Source of the DNA: Lepturacanthus savala
Lineage: Eukaryota; Chordata; Actinopteri; Scombriformes; Trichiuridae
DNA: 64,000 nucleotides
Assembly (NCBI GenBank): GCA_030544235.1
Contig: CM060484.1
Location: forward strand, 3,917,031-3,981,030
Direction of reading: 5' to 3'
Part shown: positions 47,101-58,700 of the stretch, one piece after another
Layout of the letters: every line of letters begins with the position of its first letter
Numbering within the stretch: the first letter of the stretch is position 1
Notes under the pieces: model-generated
What the model saw: the letters and a program-made list of their open reading frames with translations, nothing else
Databases searched by the model: none
Told to the model about the DNA's origin: nothing
Translations under genes and position numbers: made by a program

Positions 47101-47864
47101 TGTTTTTCTGTCAATATAGAGTGCTGGGTGTACATTAAAGAGGAAAGAATGGCTGCGATATAATAAAAGGTGGAAAATTTAAGGAGGTCTGAATAATTTC
47201 TGTACCCACTGTGTGTGTGGATGTAAGGTAGAGAAGACCTAATGTAAATAATAATAGATAATAATAATAAAAAAACAATGATAAAAATAAAAACAAGAAT
47301 AAAAATAAAATAATATTTTTTTTATATAAAATATATTATTATATTAAATAATAAAATTAATAAATAATAAAAACACACTACGTGACTGGAGATCATATAA
47401 TTTAGAATTAGAAAATAATAAAAAATAATAAATAATTTATTATTGTTATAATAAAATAATAATAATACAAATTTTAAAAAATATTTTTAAACATGTAAAA
47501 TAATAATACAAATTAAAAAAATAATAAATAAATAATAATAAAATAATAAATAGTAAAAATATGTATGTTTTCTCTCCCCAGTTACAAGGACAATATCGTG
47601 AAGCTCTCTCACATACACCTGGACCGTCCGGTTCAGCCTTTAGACCTGGCCGTTTTCTGGACCGAGTTCGTCATGAGACACAGAGGAGCTGCACATCTCC
47701 GGGTGGCTGCACATGATCTGAACTGGATTCAGTACCACAGCCTGGATGTCATCGCCCTTGTCGGCATCGTTCTTGTGACTGTGTCGTGGGCGACACTCAG
47801 ATTCTGCTCGTTCTGCATCCAGAAATGCTGCAGGAAGGAACCTGCAAAGAGAAAATCAGAGTAG
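41120..47864 (+). CDS. UDP-glucuronosyltransferase, five exons, fish UGT1/UGT5 type
   Basis: It moves glucuronic acid from UDP-glucuronate to lipophilic molecules, on the lumenal side of the ER. Exons 41120-41983, 44918-45049, 45471-45558, 46576-46795 and 47582-47864 join in phase to 528 aa. Exons 2-4 are 132, 88 and 220 bp, the standard vertebrate UGT pattern. Seen: a signal peptide at about 1-20; the catalytic histidine in VDGSHWLSM; the partner aspartate in LADPF; FIGGINC; the UDP-sugar signature WLPQNDLLAHPK to THGGTH and FGDQGDN; a membrane helix VIALVGIVLVTVSW near the C terminus; and a final KRKSE that fits the KxKxx ER retrieval signal. The frame upstream of ATG 41120 lacks an earlier ATG. 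It may be ugt5 or ugt1; I cannot separate them without a tree. Confidence 0.93.
42150..42920 (+). mobile_element. Family A composite repeat, copy in UGT intron 1
   Basis: From 'ggctataacttaaaagtgat' through 'ttgcatattatgacgtcatt' to the TTAA at 42326 and on to about 42920, this block is nearly the reverse complement of 45835-46505. The element proper begins TTAACCCTAG; palindromes GTTGCCATATGGTAAC (42337-42352) and a variant (42895-42910) lie near its ends. An internal segment ('aaaggaggcttttattttga') is present more than once. The right TTAA end is missing before the next copy begins. Confidence 0.7.
42908..43466 (+). mobile_element. Family A, second copy in UGT intron 1
   Basis: The same flank ('tatgacgtcataagg', 'aaagaatattcatgaaatgt') leads to TTAATCCTCTA at 43042, and the unit ends GGAGGGTTAA at 43466. 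That makes a 425-bp element in tandem and the same orientation as the copy before it. Palindromes are at 43062-43077 and 43300-43315. It is more diverged than the pair 42150/45835. Confidence 0.65.
45706..46505 (-). mobile_element. Family A composite repeat, inverted copy in UGT intron 3
   Basis: TTAACCCTCTAGG at 45706 and CTAGGGTTAA at 46320 bound a 615-bp element; 46321-46505 is the flank that also precedes the intron 1 copies. It is nearly identical, in reverse, to 42150-42920. Palindromes are at 45864-45879 and 46294-46309, close to the two ends. Confidence 0.7.
46820..47213 (+). mobile_element. Tc1/mariner-like MITE in UGT intron 4
   Basis: The left end 'actgtgtgcttggaaattat' with 'tcagacccccttaaattttt' and the right end 'aaggaggtctgaataatttc' with 'tgtacccactgtg' are inverted repeats of about 60 bp, including 'attatattgcagccatt' against 'tggctgcgatataataaa'. 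It is about 395 bp with no coding sequence. I know this sequence type as a common fish DNA transposon, but the class is from memory. Confidence 0.65.
47228..47565 (+). repeat. AT-rich (AATA/TAA)n low-complexity tract
   Basis: About 330 bp made almost only of A and T with irregular AATAATA units. It ends only some 15 bp before the acceptor of UGT exon 5, so the pyrimidine tract there is short ('tttctctccccag'). Confidence 0.85.
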
Positions 47865-47924
47865 GGTTTTATAAATGCCACATTCAGTAGGACGGTGGTG
47901 GATAATGGAAGTTAAAACACTTAT

Positions 47925-48122
47925 AATAAACCGTCCACCCTTACACAAAAGTGTTCTTTAAAGACCTTCTGTCGCATCTTTCCTCAAATAACACCCAAGA
48001 AATATTCATAATTAAAGAAACTTTGCTGAAACCTGCTTTTTGATGCACACATGCTCCATTAATAATGATTATTTGAAATATTATGTTTATTAAAACAAAT
48101 GTTCCTGCAGTAACCAAATAAA
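47925..48122 (+). terminator. UGT poly(A) signals
   Basis: AATAAA at 47925-47930 lies 61 bases after the stop codon, and another is at 48117-48122. The short 3' UTR would be unremarkable for this family. Confidence 0.45.
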
Positions 48123-49055
48123 TAACTCAATTTGATTATAACTGTTTTATTTAAGATTCAATTTAGTCATTTTGTGGTTTCAATAAAAATTACCATTGGT
48201 TACCATCAATACTTGCATCAAACTTATTTTATGTGCTATAGACAAATTAACAATCTCTGTAAATATATTCAAGGGGTTAATTCATGTATAAATATTAAAA
48301 ACTTCACCTGTAAATTAACTAAAGTTGTCAAAGAATAGTAGTAGAGAGAATAGTACTTTTATATTTATTGATAATTATTATTATTGGCATATCATACATT
48401 GGCATATGTTACATGATCTGTATAAATGTGCATAACTGTCTTTAATAATTGTTTTATTATAGTTGACATTGGTGTTACTGTGGGTGTGATTATTATATCT
48501 GTTATCATTTTATTATCAATTATTATCAATATAAATGGGTATTACATTAATATCATGATTGCTATTGATACAAATTACTGTTATTTGCATATTGATATGA
48601 GTGATAGAGGGGTAGGATTTTCTATTTTTGCCTATTTTTAATTTTCTTTATATAATGGTTGATGTTTTATTTAGTTTTTCATGCTCAAAACAAATAAACT
48701 AAACTAAAATTTAAGATTAAGATTTATTTGTCCACATTGGGGAAGTTGCATCAGCAGTAGAGACATGCAAGAAAAGAAAAAAATGCACACAGACTATATA
48801 TGTATATATATAAAAATAAAATACAATATAATATAGGATAGATGCAGCATATATAAAAGATATACACTACATAGTACATTAATATCTTCACCAGCGGTCA
48901 AATTATAAAGCAGCATCAGATGAAAAACACTCAAGTTTTGCATGTAAGTAAATAAAATACATTAATGTATAGTACTATTAAATTGACCTGATTATTATTA
49001 ATATTATTGGCATATCATATCCTCAGGTGTGGTATTGAAATCGCCTGTAAATCAA
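48123..49055. other. Intergenic, UGT to ehmt1
   Basis: AT-rich DNA without supported exons. Small open frames rich in I, V, Y and N are composition effects. The stretch 'agatttatttgtccacattg' at 48720 may be a retroposon relic, which I cannot confirm. Confidence 0.4.
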
Positions 49056-49101
49056 TAAACGTGACGTCATCGCGGGTGGGCGGGGTTAACGTCCAGGCAC
49101 C
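49056..49101 (+). promoter_or_regulatory. ehmt1: ehmt1 core promoter with CRE and GC box
   Basis: A perfect TGACGTCA (CREB/ATF site) at 49062-49069 is followed by GGGCGGGG at 49078-49085, both within 40 bases of the ATG at 49102. The CpG-rich stretch continues into intron 1 to about 49400. No TATA box is seen. Such a layout is typical of a CpG-island promoter; use of the CRE is inference. Confidence 0.55.
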
Positions 49102-52100
49102 ATGGCTTCGGTAGGAACCGAGGTGAGTGTGTGAGCTTCATCTCCGGTCAGCTTCTTTCACTTTCTCGCTGTTTTTCCGCGTCTCGTGCGGCGGGGAAAG
49201 CAAAAAAAACGCGCTGTGCCCGCGTCGGCCACGGACTCACGCAAAAACAAGCGGGAGAATTCTCGGCGTGCGGGCGTCGGTTTTTTGTCGTAAATTGTCG
49301 CTGCCAGCCTGGACTCTCTCTCTGCTTTTGTGCCGTACCGGAGGGCAACTGTGAGTGCAGGAAGATGCTCCGCCCGGGAACATGAATGGTCTGTGCGGGC
49401 GCGATGTGAGCTCTGCTCCGGGCTTTTTTATTTTTTCACTCATTCATGGTCCTGGTTCGCGCTACCGTCCTGCTTCTGTCCACGTTTTAGCCATTACAAA
49501 ATAAAGCTTTTTTTTAAAAAACGGGGGATATGCACGCGTTTAGAGGTGATATTATTCACGGTGTATTGTTTGACACCGGCTTACTGCTGGCTAATTTATG
49601 CACTGCTGTGTAAGCTAGCTGCTAGCAGCTGTGCTAGTTAGCAGACTGGACACACTTTTGGCCAAAATCGACACACAAACTGATTCTTGGGGTTAGAATC
49701 TTTAAACGACACATTAGCCTGACTTAATTGGAGCAATACTGGTGAATTCCCGGCTGGTTTTATGTTATTTTGCGTGTGTAGTGTGTTAGCTTCTCCATGA
49801 TAATTGATGCAGTCAAATGAAGGCTGCTCACAACCTCCCACTGTAAACACATTAAACCGGCTAGGCATCCTTATTCTCCACATCAAACTTTTATCTACGA
49901 AATATGACCCTGTTCTATGGATGCTTGTCTTTGTCAGCTATCTGCGGTGTTTTTCAACGCTTCCAGTCGGTATAAAACACTCCAGGAATAGCTCAAACAA
50001 GTTGTATAATTGTGTTTTAGGAAGGATTGATGCGTAGAGATGGACTGATTTAACCAGCGCGGTAAAAGTGAAGTGATTTAACACATGAGTGTGCACATGT
50101 ATGAGCTTCTTTTATTTCTTTTTGAGAGGAAGAATCCGGTATTGTTCGGCAGAGGTCGCTCCCCCAGCGCTCTTTGAGAGATTCTGGAGATGTAGTGGCA
50201 GAGAAAGGTTTGCATGCACTTGCTTTGCAATCATGGTTCTAGTTCTTAAAGGTTCCATTCACCAAAAATCAGGGGGAAAAAAACACATTTCTCCATTCTA
50301 GCCTGCTTCAAGTTGTATCCGGCCATGCAGATATGTTGGGTTTTATCTGCTGATAATTAAATTATTTTCTCCACAGGTTAAATTTGAGTTAAACTGTGGA
50401 GTAGCATGCATTCACTTTATTACTCTGCAATTTTTATATTTATATGATACTGCTTTGTACTTCCACTCCACTACCTTTCAAAGAGGAAGTTAGATGCAAA
50501 TTTCACATATGTTTTTTTCATGATTAAAACATTTACTATAATAATATAACACTATAAAATGAGCTTCATAATTAGTACTTTTATACTTTAAGCACATTCT
50601 GATGAAAATACTTAACATTAATGTACTTTAAAGGTTAAAATAAGCAATCAAATGATTACCCAAAATTAGATAATATTGGCTCCAAATTGACAAACTAATG
50701 CAGCAATAAAATTCTCTTACATGTAATTTTTTTCAGGATTAAAGCAAACGATAACATTTACTATAATAATATAACAATAAAAAGGTGCTACATAATGAGT
50801 ACTTTTATACTTTAAGCACATTTTGTGTGTTTGTCTTTTGTAGAGTTAATTACAATTATGAAAATTAATGTACTCTTTAAAATTTTATTAATGTTTTCCT
50901 TGGGTAAACTAGCCAAATACTACTTCTACCACATTTGATTGTTACTGTTAACTGCAGCACTGGTGGCTAGACACCTCATCTATTTGGAGGCATTGGATTT
51001 GGAGAATAGATAATAGACACACTAATCCTCAAAAAAAAAAAAAAGGCCTGCTGTTTATTTTAATCAGACATTACAGAAATTTAAATCTATGCCAGCTGCC
51101 AGAGTTCATGTTATGCTGTTTTTATGCTTGAAATTGCAAAGGAAGTAAAAAGTGATTCACCAACTGTGCATGAATTCAAATTTGAATAGACCTCATTTGC
51201 ATTGTCCAGACAGTAAGTAATTTATACATGGAACAGCAAGTCCTTTCACGGAATATGTACAATATTAATTATTAACAACTTTGCCCCTTACGAATGACAT
51301 AGTTTATGTAATTTACCGTACAAATATATATATATTGGTGCATCATATTAAGCAGGTGTTTCTAATTTCCCGGTCAAAGGTCCTATATGTGTGCGTTTCA
51401 TTCAGCATTCACTTACTGAGCGCATTCAGACACAAGACGCAGCAAGAGATGCCGGGTGAATGTCAAGCAGTACTTTTGGGCATTGTAGATGAAATGTTTT
51501 GTCGAGGTGAAACAGCCTTGTGTCAGATATCATCCAGCTGATGTCATGTACTCGTCACTTCCCTTGAATTTCAGGCTGTGATGATGACAAACGTCTTTTG
51601 AACGTCTCTATAATTGCATTAAAATGTGCATCTATCAGACTTAATTAGACAGATATGGTGCAGATTGCTCGGTTACTGAGGCTAGTTGAAGTCTTTGAAA
51701 TGTAGTCTGTGTGGGAGCAGGAAAAGTTCTGTACAGCATCAATTGTCACAGTTCGTGTTGTGGTAACTTGTAGGAATATATATTGATGCACTGCATTCAT
51801 TGCAATATAATTTATTGCAATGAATTGATTTTGGTGGTATTGACATATTTTATTCGGTCCTAATGGGGTTTGAGGTGAAGGTTTTATTAAATAAAAGTTG
51901 AACCCACTGAAATATAGTTTTTTCCATAATTTAACTGCAATAAGAGCACATAAAACACTGCAGATTATATTGCGATTATTTAGAATAAACACTGCAAAAT
52001 CGAGCATTTTTGGCTGCAGTAATGCTTTTTACTGCACTTTCAATTTGGCAGTTTCAGTACTGGAATGATCACATAGTGGTCAAACAACTTGCCATACAAT

Positions 52101-55100
52101 GTAATTATTATAGCAGTGCTAGTGACCCCACACTGAATTTTAGTAAGCCATAGTGTCAGGCTTTAACAAAAACCTGCACCTTTTAAGGTCAGAACTATTA
52201 TCATTCATCCACTGGAGACCATGAATGAGGGTACTACTACTTGTCATAGCAATCCATCCAATTATTATTAACATTATATAATAATTGAGATGAGTTATTT
52301 CATTGAAGAACAATAAAGTCAAGCTTATGGTAGTTATAAGTCATCAAAGTCATTAGAATACCACCTGGAAACCATGAATATTTGTGTTCGTTATACCAAA
52401 TTTGTACCAGTCCATCAAGTAAATATTGAGATATATCATGTTGTCAACTGTATCTTCTAAGGACCTTTTAATATCTGTTGTAAATCTAAAGGCAATCCCT
52501 AATAATTGCAGAATTGAAGCATATTCTGAACCACAAATGTGAACTTCATGGTGGCACTTGGAAAAAAATGTCAAGCGTTCTCCAAAGGAATAGTTAATCC
52601 TCAGGGAGTATGAGTGTGCTCAGTAAATTTCATGGTAATTTACTTGTTTAGATTTTGGAATTATTGGAGTTTTTTTATGGCAGTGAGCAATAAAATAGTC
52701 CACTAAAAGGTAACTAAAGATAACGTTCAGTGCCATGAATCTCCACATCAAATTTCTACCTTTTAGCTTGAGTTCTATCTTAAAGTGTAGGTGGTGCTAA
52801 AGAGAAGGTCAAGTCAGTTCCTTAAATAAGTAGGAATCCTATTCTGAAGTCCATGAAGATACCAAAGTGGTTTTAAAGTAGAAACATTGGTTGAAAGTTT
52901 ATTCTCGGCCAGTGTTTGACAGACATAAAGATAACAACTTTGTCCTTAGACTCCTCTGCTAATGAGCTGGAAATCCATTGCATGTCACAAAGATCAAAAT
53001 CCTCAATCATCATTGCATAATAGAGCTCATCCCAATGGTTATTTGAAGCTAATATGATGATTAAGCAGCTTGATTTAGTACAATTAATTCATTATTTTCC
53101 AAACCTATGTTATATTTTATATCTGTGTTTGGAGGTCTGTTTTGTTTCACTAAACACTGACCTGCTATGGCACTGAAATCATTTGGCTAAAGCTATAGAA
53201 CTTTTCATCCTGGCAGTGAGAGAAATTACAAAAACACCATCAACATGAGCCATGATAACACAATTTAAATTATTTTATTCGCATTTAAGTTAGCAGAGGG
53301 CTAACAAAAAGTTAGCTGTCTTTATAGTTGAGGCTGCTGTCTCTACAACAAATGCCTCATGCCTCACATTCTGCATCCCTGCATGCATAGTAGCGTAACG
53401 TCTCTCAAAAACCACATGCTAAGACCTTAGCCTGTTTAGCTGCTAATATATTCCTCATGCTAACACAGGCTATTGTGCCCGTAGCCAACGCCAAAACAAC
53501 AAACTTTGTAGTCCTGCCATTTCGTCTCTTAAAAGAGAACCACTCTGCATGCTAGCTGTAGCATCTCCAAGACGCGTTCACAGACCCTCAGGAAATCGGC
53601 TAACGGCTAACCCTCTCCACCTTGCTTAATAAAGTTTCTGTGGGAAACACTAGAATGCACTTTGCATTCATATTATCAAAAACAGAGGGATTTGCATAGT
53701 GGTGATAGGCTTTATCAACATTGTCCAAACTCGTTTGACAAGGGCTTGACCGCAACAGATGTGTATTTCTATGTAAATTTGCACAATATAAAGTTTTTTC
53801 GTTTGGAGACGACAAATATCTCTTGTACCAAACTTCATGGCAGTCTAGTCATTAGCTGAGAGAAAACATTGAATCACAAAAAGCAGCAGGCTTCGTCCTC
53901 TGGGGACCACAGGAAGTCTTAAGTTAGGTGTCATGTCAAGCTGTCCTGCAGTTGTAGAGACATTTCGGTTTGGATTAAAATGATGGACCAATTTTGATCT
54001 TCAACCATGCAACACAACGCGACTAAGCATTGGAATGGCCTTGTAATAGTCTGTCATTTGCTTTGTTTCAACATGTTAAGACGACAGGTCTGTCTTGATG
54101 TGTAACTTTATGTGCTTTATATGTACAGTCATGTTACGTATCAACTTTCTTACATCTCGAATGGCGTCTAATTGGCAGAGACATGTGTAATAGTGTAGTT
54201 ACAAGTAGTTTCACATGATGGTGGCACAGGCTTCAGGTTTTTCAAGTTTTTGTCTCAAAGATAGCCTCTTCCTTTTGTGGTTGTTGCATACCACGTAGTG
54301 AACTCTTCCTGTATTGACTGTGTCGTGCCCCGTTGGCTTTACTGTGTTTTGCACATGTCAGATGTCACATGTTTTCTGTATTTTTTACATTCTTGCCAAT
54401 CTGCCATGGTTGGAGAGAGTAGTTCATCTCCCTTCTTCTTTTGTGCAACGATGGCTGAAATTTGACTCACCTGACCTCATGCGATAGGATTAGTTTGTCA
54501 TTGTTATGTCGTTAAACAGGCAGCGCCACCAACATCTAACCATCTGCATTCCTATAGCCTGTGAAACAAGAGAAGAAGCTACAGTATCTACTGTATACAT
54601 CTGCATTCGTGTCTGAGATTTCCCTGTGGGAGTTGGCACATTTCACCTTCGAAAAAACAAATCTTGTAATTATCTATGACTTTAAGTGATTAATTAAACG
54701 ATACATGCAAGATATTTGCTTGCTATACTTCCTCAAATGTGAGGATTTTCTGCTTTTTCTCTGAATAATAGCAGTAGATACTGTACTGTTCATTATTCAG
54801 AAATAATTGACACTAGATAAAACCTGAATGTACATCAAATATATAAGAGAACAGAAAGTAGAAAGACAATAGGGTAACGTGAAGCCAATAGGGTAACGTT
54901 TCTAGCATAATATTCAGTTTATATCTTGTCCTATTGTTGGTTTTGCAGCTTTTTTCAGACTTTTTCCTCACTGGCGACTTGAGGAAGAAGATGTTTGATA
55001 TCTGGCCTGGATCGCATGGTTTGTGTTTGGCTGCTTTGGTAGGCCTGAGGATAAGTGGAGACAAAACACTCCTGTTGGGAGTTTCATATTTTGGACTGAT

Positions 55101-55693
55101 GTCCACATCCGAAAAACAAATTGGCTCCTTGGGTTCCTCGCTGACATCTGGGGCTTTCATTCTTCTACTTCTGCTGTCTTTCCTCCTCCTTTTCTAGGTT
55201 TCTAGGTGCTCCTCAAGTGGCTGAGTTCACCAGCCATGTGGTAAAAAGGCCAGAACCACAATAACAGCAGAGGGGGGCATTGATTGTCAATGAATTACAA
55301 TACGGAGAAAGAAAATGAGAAACCACACACAATCTAACCCAAAAATGTGCAAGAGAAAAATGATGATTGAGCAATTCTGGCCCCTATAAAAAACAAACTG
55401 ACAACGATATGTCAGTGAGGTATGCGCAGGGTTTGCAAGGAACGTTGATTCCAGTCATTGTCTTCCATTTCAACAAGGTTCTTCCAGGTTAAAGAAATGG
55501 AGTTGTGTCACAGTTTGATCTGACTGAGCATGCTCTGTGGAAGCCCTCTGTAGAGAGGAGGACCGACAGAGGGAGCCACCAGGTCACATGACCGGCGAGG
55601 TGAATGTGCATGCGGGGAAAGAAAAGGAAAGAGGAACAATCTGTCCGACACGTTCTCTCGCTCGCTCCCTCTCTGTCCTCCCCCTTCCCCCTC

Positions 55694-55727
<34 letters not shown>

Positions 55728-58700
55728 AATCACCCACTCTCTCTCTCTCTTTCTCAGGCACACACTGCCTCTCTTGACGCCTTCCTCTCCTCAATGGAGG
55801 CCATGAGAAGAAAGCAGGTATGATGCTTCCTGGAGGCATACAAGGGGAAAAGAATCATGTTAGCTTCATACTCTTCACCCTTGGTTGCTTTTGAACGTTC
55901 TGAGGAGATGCATAGTCTTATTTCCATGCTCCATTCAGCCATTTTCTATTAAAGTTGCAGTCAGTTGGTGTGAGCTCTTGCTGTCTTCTCGTTGAGATGG
56001 TTTCTCAGTTTATTAGATGTGCTTCTGGAGGCACCTCGTTGCTCTTGATTACTGAAATTAAGGATGAAGTCTTGATGATTATTTCATTTTGTCTGCTGTA
56101 GCAAAGAGAGATTTGCTGTGTTGGATGCTGTTGTTGGAGAGAGCTCCTCATGGATTAGAACAACAGCTGTATTTGGAACAATCACTACATAGAAATTATG
56201 ATGTCGGCCTCGATATGGGAACATCGGTCTTCTGTATGACCACCTGAAGACCTGGAAACTACATTGAGAGTAGATTTTATTCAGAACTGGCCTCCTTTTC
56301 TTATTCTCATACCTTTTCTTTTATCCGTCCTCTGTGCTTTCTGGGTGGTCAGGATATAATGAGGTCTCTGGGGGCTAAACGTATGCGCAGCCAAAGGCTA
56401 TGTGATAAGGAATTTACTGGAACATATGGCTGCAGTGGCTGCTTATCAATCCAAAGGGTACCTGTCAGGCTGTGGTGTGAGCTTCAGGCTTCTCTCTAGT
56501 TACAGACCTTGCATGTGTTGATACGTTAGTTTGCATGAGTCACCAGAAAGGTCAATGATTTGCATATTCCTATTGTTCATTTGAGCAACAATCTCAAATA
56601 TTAAGCAACTTTTCTACCTTTGTTTGGATAGTGCAAAGTAAAAGCAGCCAGGATATTAGAGGAGAGACAGCAAGCTGGACGGTTTGCAATCTCGGCCTTG
56701 TTCTTGTGTGATTTATTTATTTATTTTTATAACATGCACAGTAAAGAACCACATTCCTTTTTAGAATAGTGTCTTCCAGCCTTGTGATCCGGATGAATAA
56801 AGAGGTTGCAATAACAGAAATTTCAAAGAATTAAGAGAAGATCAGGTCTTTTCTATATATTCAGATTTCCGTCCGATCTTTGCCTTTTACCTCATGAGAT
56901 ATTTCACAGTCTCACCTCTTTATCGCTCTTTAAACGTAATTAAATCTGAGAGGGATAAAATAACTCCGGTCAAACTGCTCACAGCCCGCAAACACGGCTT
57001 CACGAGTAGCTTGCAGCTTCATTTAAAAGGAGAATCACTGTTTTAGAGGAACAGGAACTCAACCTTTTTTTTTGTTTTGTTTTGCAGTCATACTTTTTTA
57101 TTGTTTGAACTCATCGGGGTGTTGAGATCTCGCTCTTGTCGCTGGCAGTCTAACAGCTGATTGTGTAATGTGTTTGTGCTTCATATTTAGGTGGCTCTAA
57201 CTTGTTTTCAGGCCTCTTGCAGTAGATCTAAAGATAGGTCATATCAGTGCGAAGGTTCAGGCCCTGTCGCATACCAAGTTTTGTATAATGTTGTGAGGAC
57301 TCTAAGCAATCAAGATTCCGAAGGAGTGAACAATCAGAACCTTTATTAGCAATATAAAAATCTTGAAGACCTATTTGCTGTCTTTGCAAAAGTCAATTAT
57401 TTTTTATAAAGACTCTTCATTGGCTGAAGCTTTGTACTATTCTAAAATCTTTCCATTTTTTTTTAACGTGCTACTTCAAGGCAATCTATGGAGCTTCTTT
57501 CAGCAGCCCCCATATTCCCATCCACAAGCCTCCAGACCTTCCCCATCTAGTGGAAAACTGCTGCAATGGCCGCGATGTGTCAGTAAACAATCTGGTTGCG
57601 AAATGGCGGAGATCTGCAGACAGCCTTCTCTGGCTCCCTTCCCCCCCCTCTCCTTTCTGTTCTCCTGTGTGGATGTTCCACTTTCCACCACTAGGGGGAG
57701 GGATGAGCCTGGTGTGGTTTTTGTTGTAACTGGTTTTCTTCAATCCATGGAAGAAAAGGAACTAAAGGATTCTTCTTTTCTTCACCCTCACATGTCCCCC
57801 ACCCCCCTAGATTCCTTGAGGATTGTCCCAAACTAGATGTTCATTGGGCAACACCTCAGTGATTCTGCTCACAGGCCTGACCTTGCTGCAGTTTGACAAG
57901 GCGCATGTTCGGTCTTGGCTCAGGGACTCAGGAGAACATGTTTGGAGAAAGATTTGGGAAATCTGTCCTGATGGCTCATATAGTTGGTTCCAAGATTTCA
58001 GAATCTCTGCAATATATGAGGAATGTGACTGTCAGAGACCACGAAGGGGAAGAAATTAAAGGGATCTGTCTGATGCAGGTCTTTTGATTGAGCTAGTTCG
58101 GAAAACAGTGTTTCTTTCTGTTCACTTGGAACTGTAAAACTCAGAATCTACTCTTAGTACTCACTAGATATGAACTCCTGCCCCAATCAGCATGTGTCTT
58201 GATGTCTACCTTTTTTTTCTGAGCCACACTTATTTTCGGGGAGAGTGTAAACCTTTCTGTTCAGTGCTGGTTACGCTGTCCTCCAAGGACAAACTGACCT
58301 AGGTCCATTTTCGTTTTGACATTTGATGTGGAGCATGTGAAGGGTTTGGAACAAAGAAAGAGGCCTTGTTAATGAAAGCAAAGGTGTGGATTCTTGCTGC
58401 TTTTCTCCTGGCACTGCTTTTCCCAGAGTGAGCACGAGGTTGACGGTCTGCTCTCACAGTAGAGACAGTTTTACATTTCCTGATGTTACCTCTTGAACTG
58501 CTTCCTCCTGTGAGATGTAAATAGGTTCTGTGGGTGGGTGGGTGGTTGCGATTTCTTTTGAAGCCTGTGGCAGGCACCTACTATTCTGCTGGTTGGCTGT
58601 AGAGTAGAAAGAGAGATGACAGGCAATGAAAGTGCATGGGGGTCACTCTCATTCTCTGGGCTTAATCTATAGTCTTTTGGATTGTCTTCATTGACAAGCA

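Noticed and set aside
57363..57836. 157-codon plus-strand frame in ehmt1 intron 2
   Set aside because: It shows no conserved motif and no flanking splice sites that keep the ehmt1 frame, and it is opposed by similar chance frames on the other strand.
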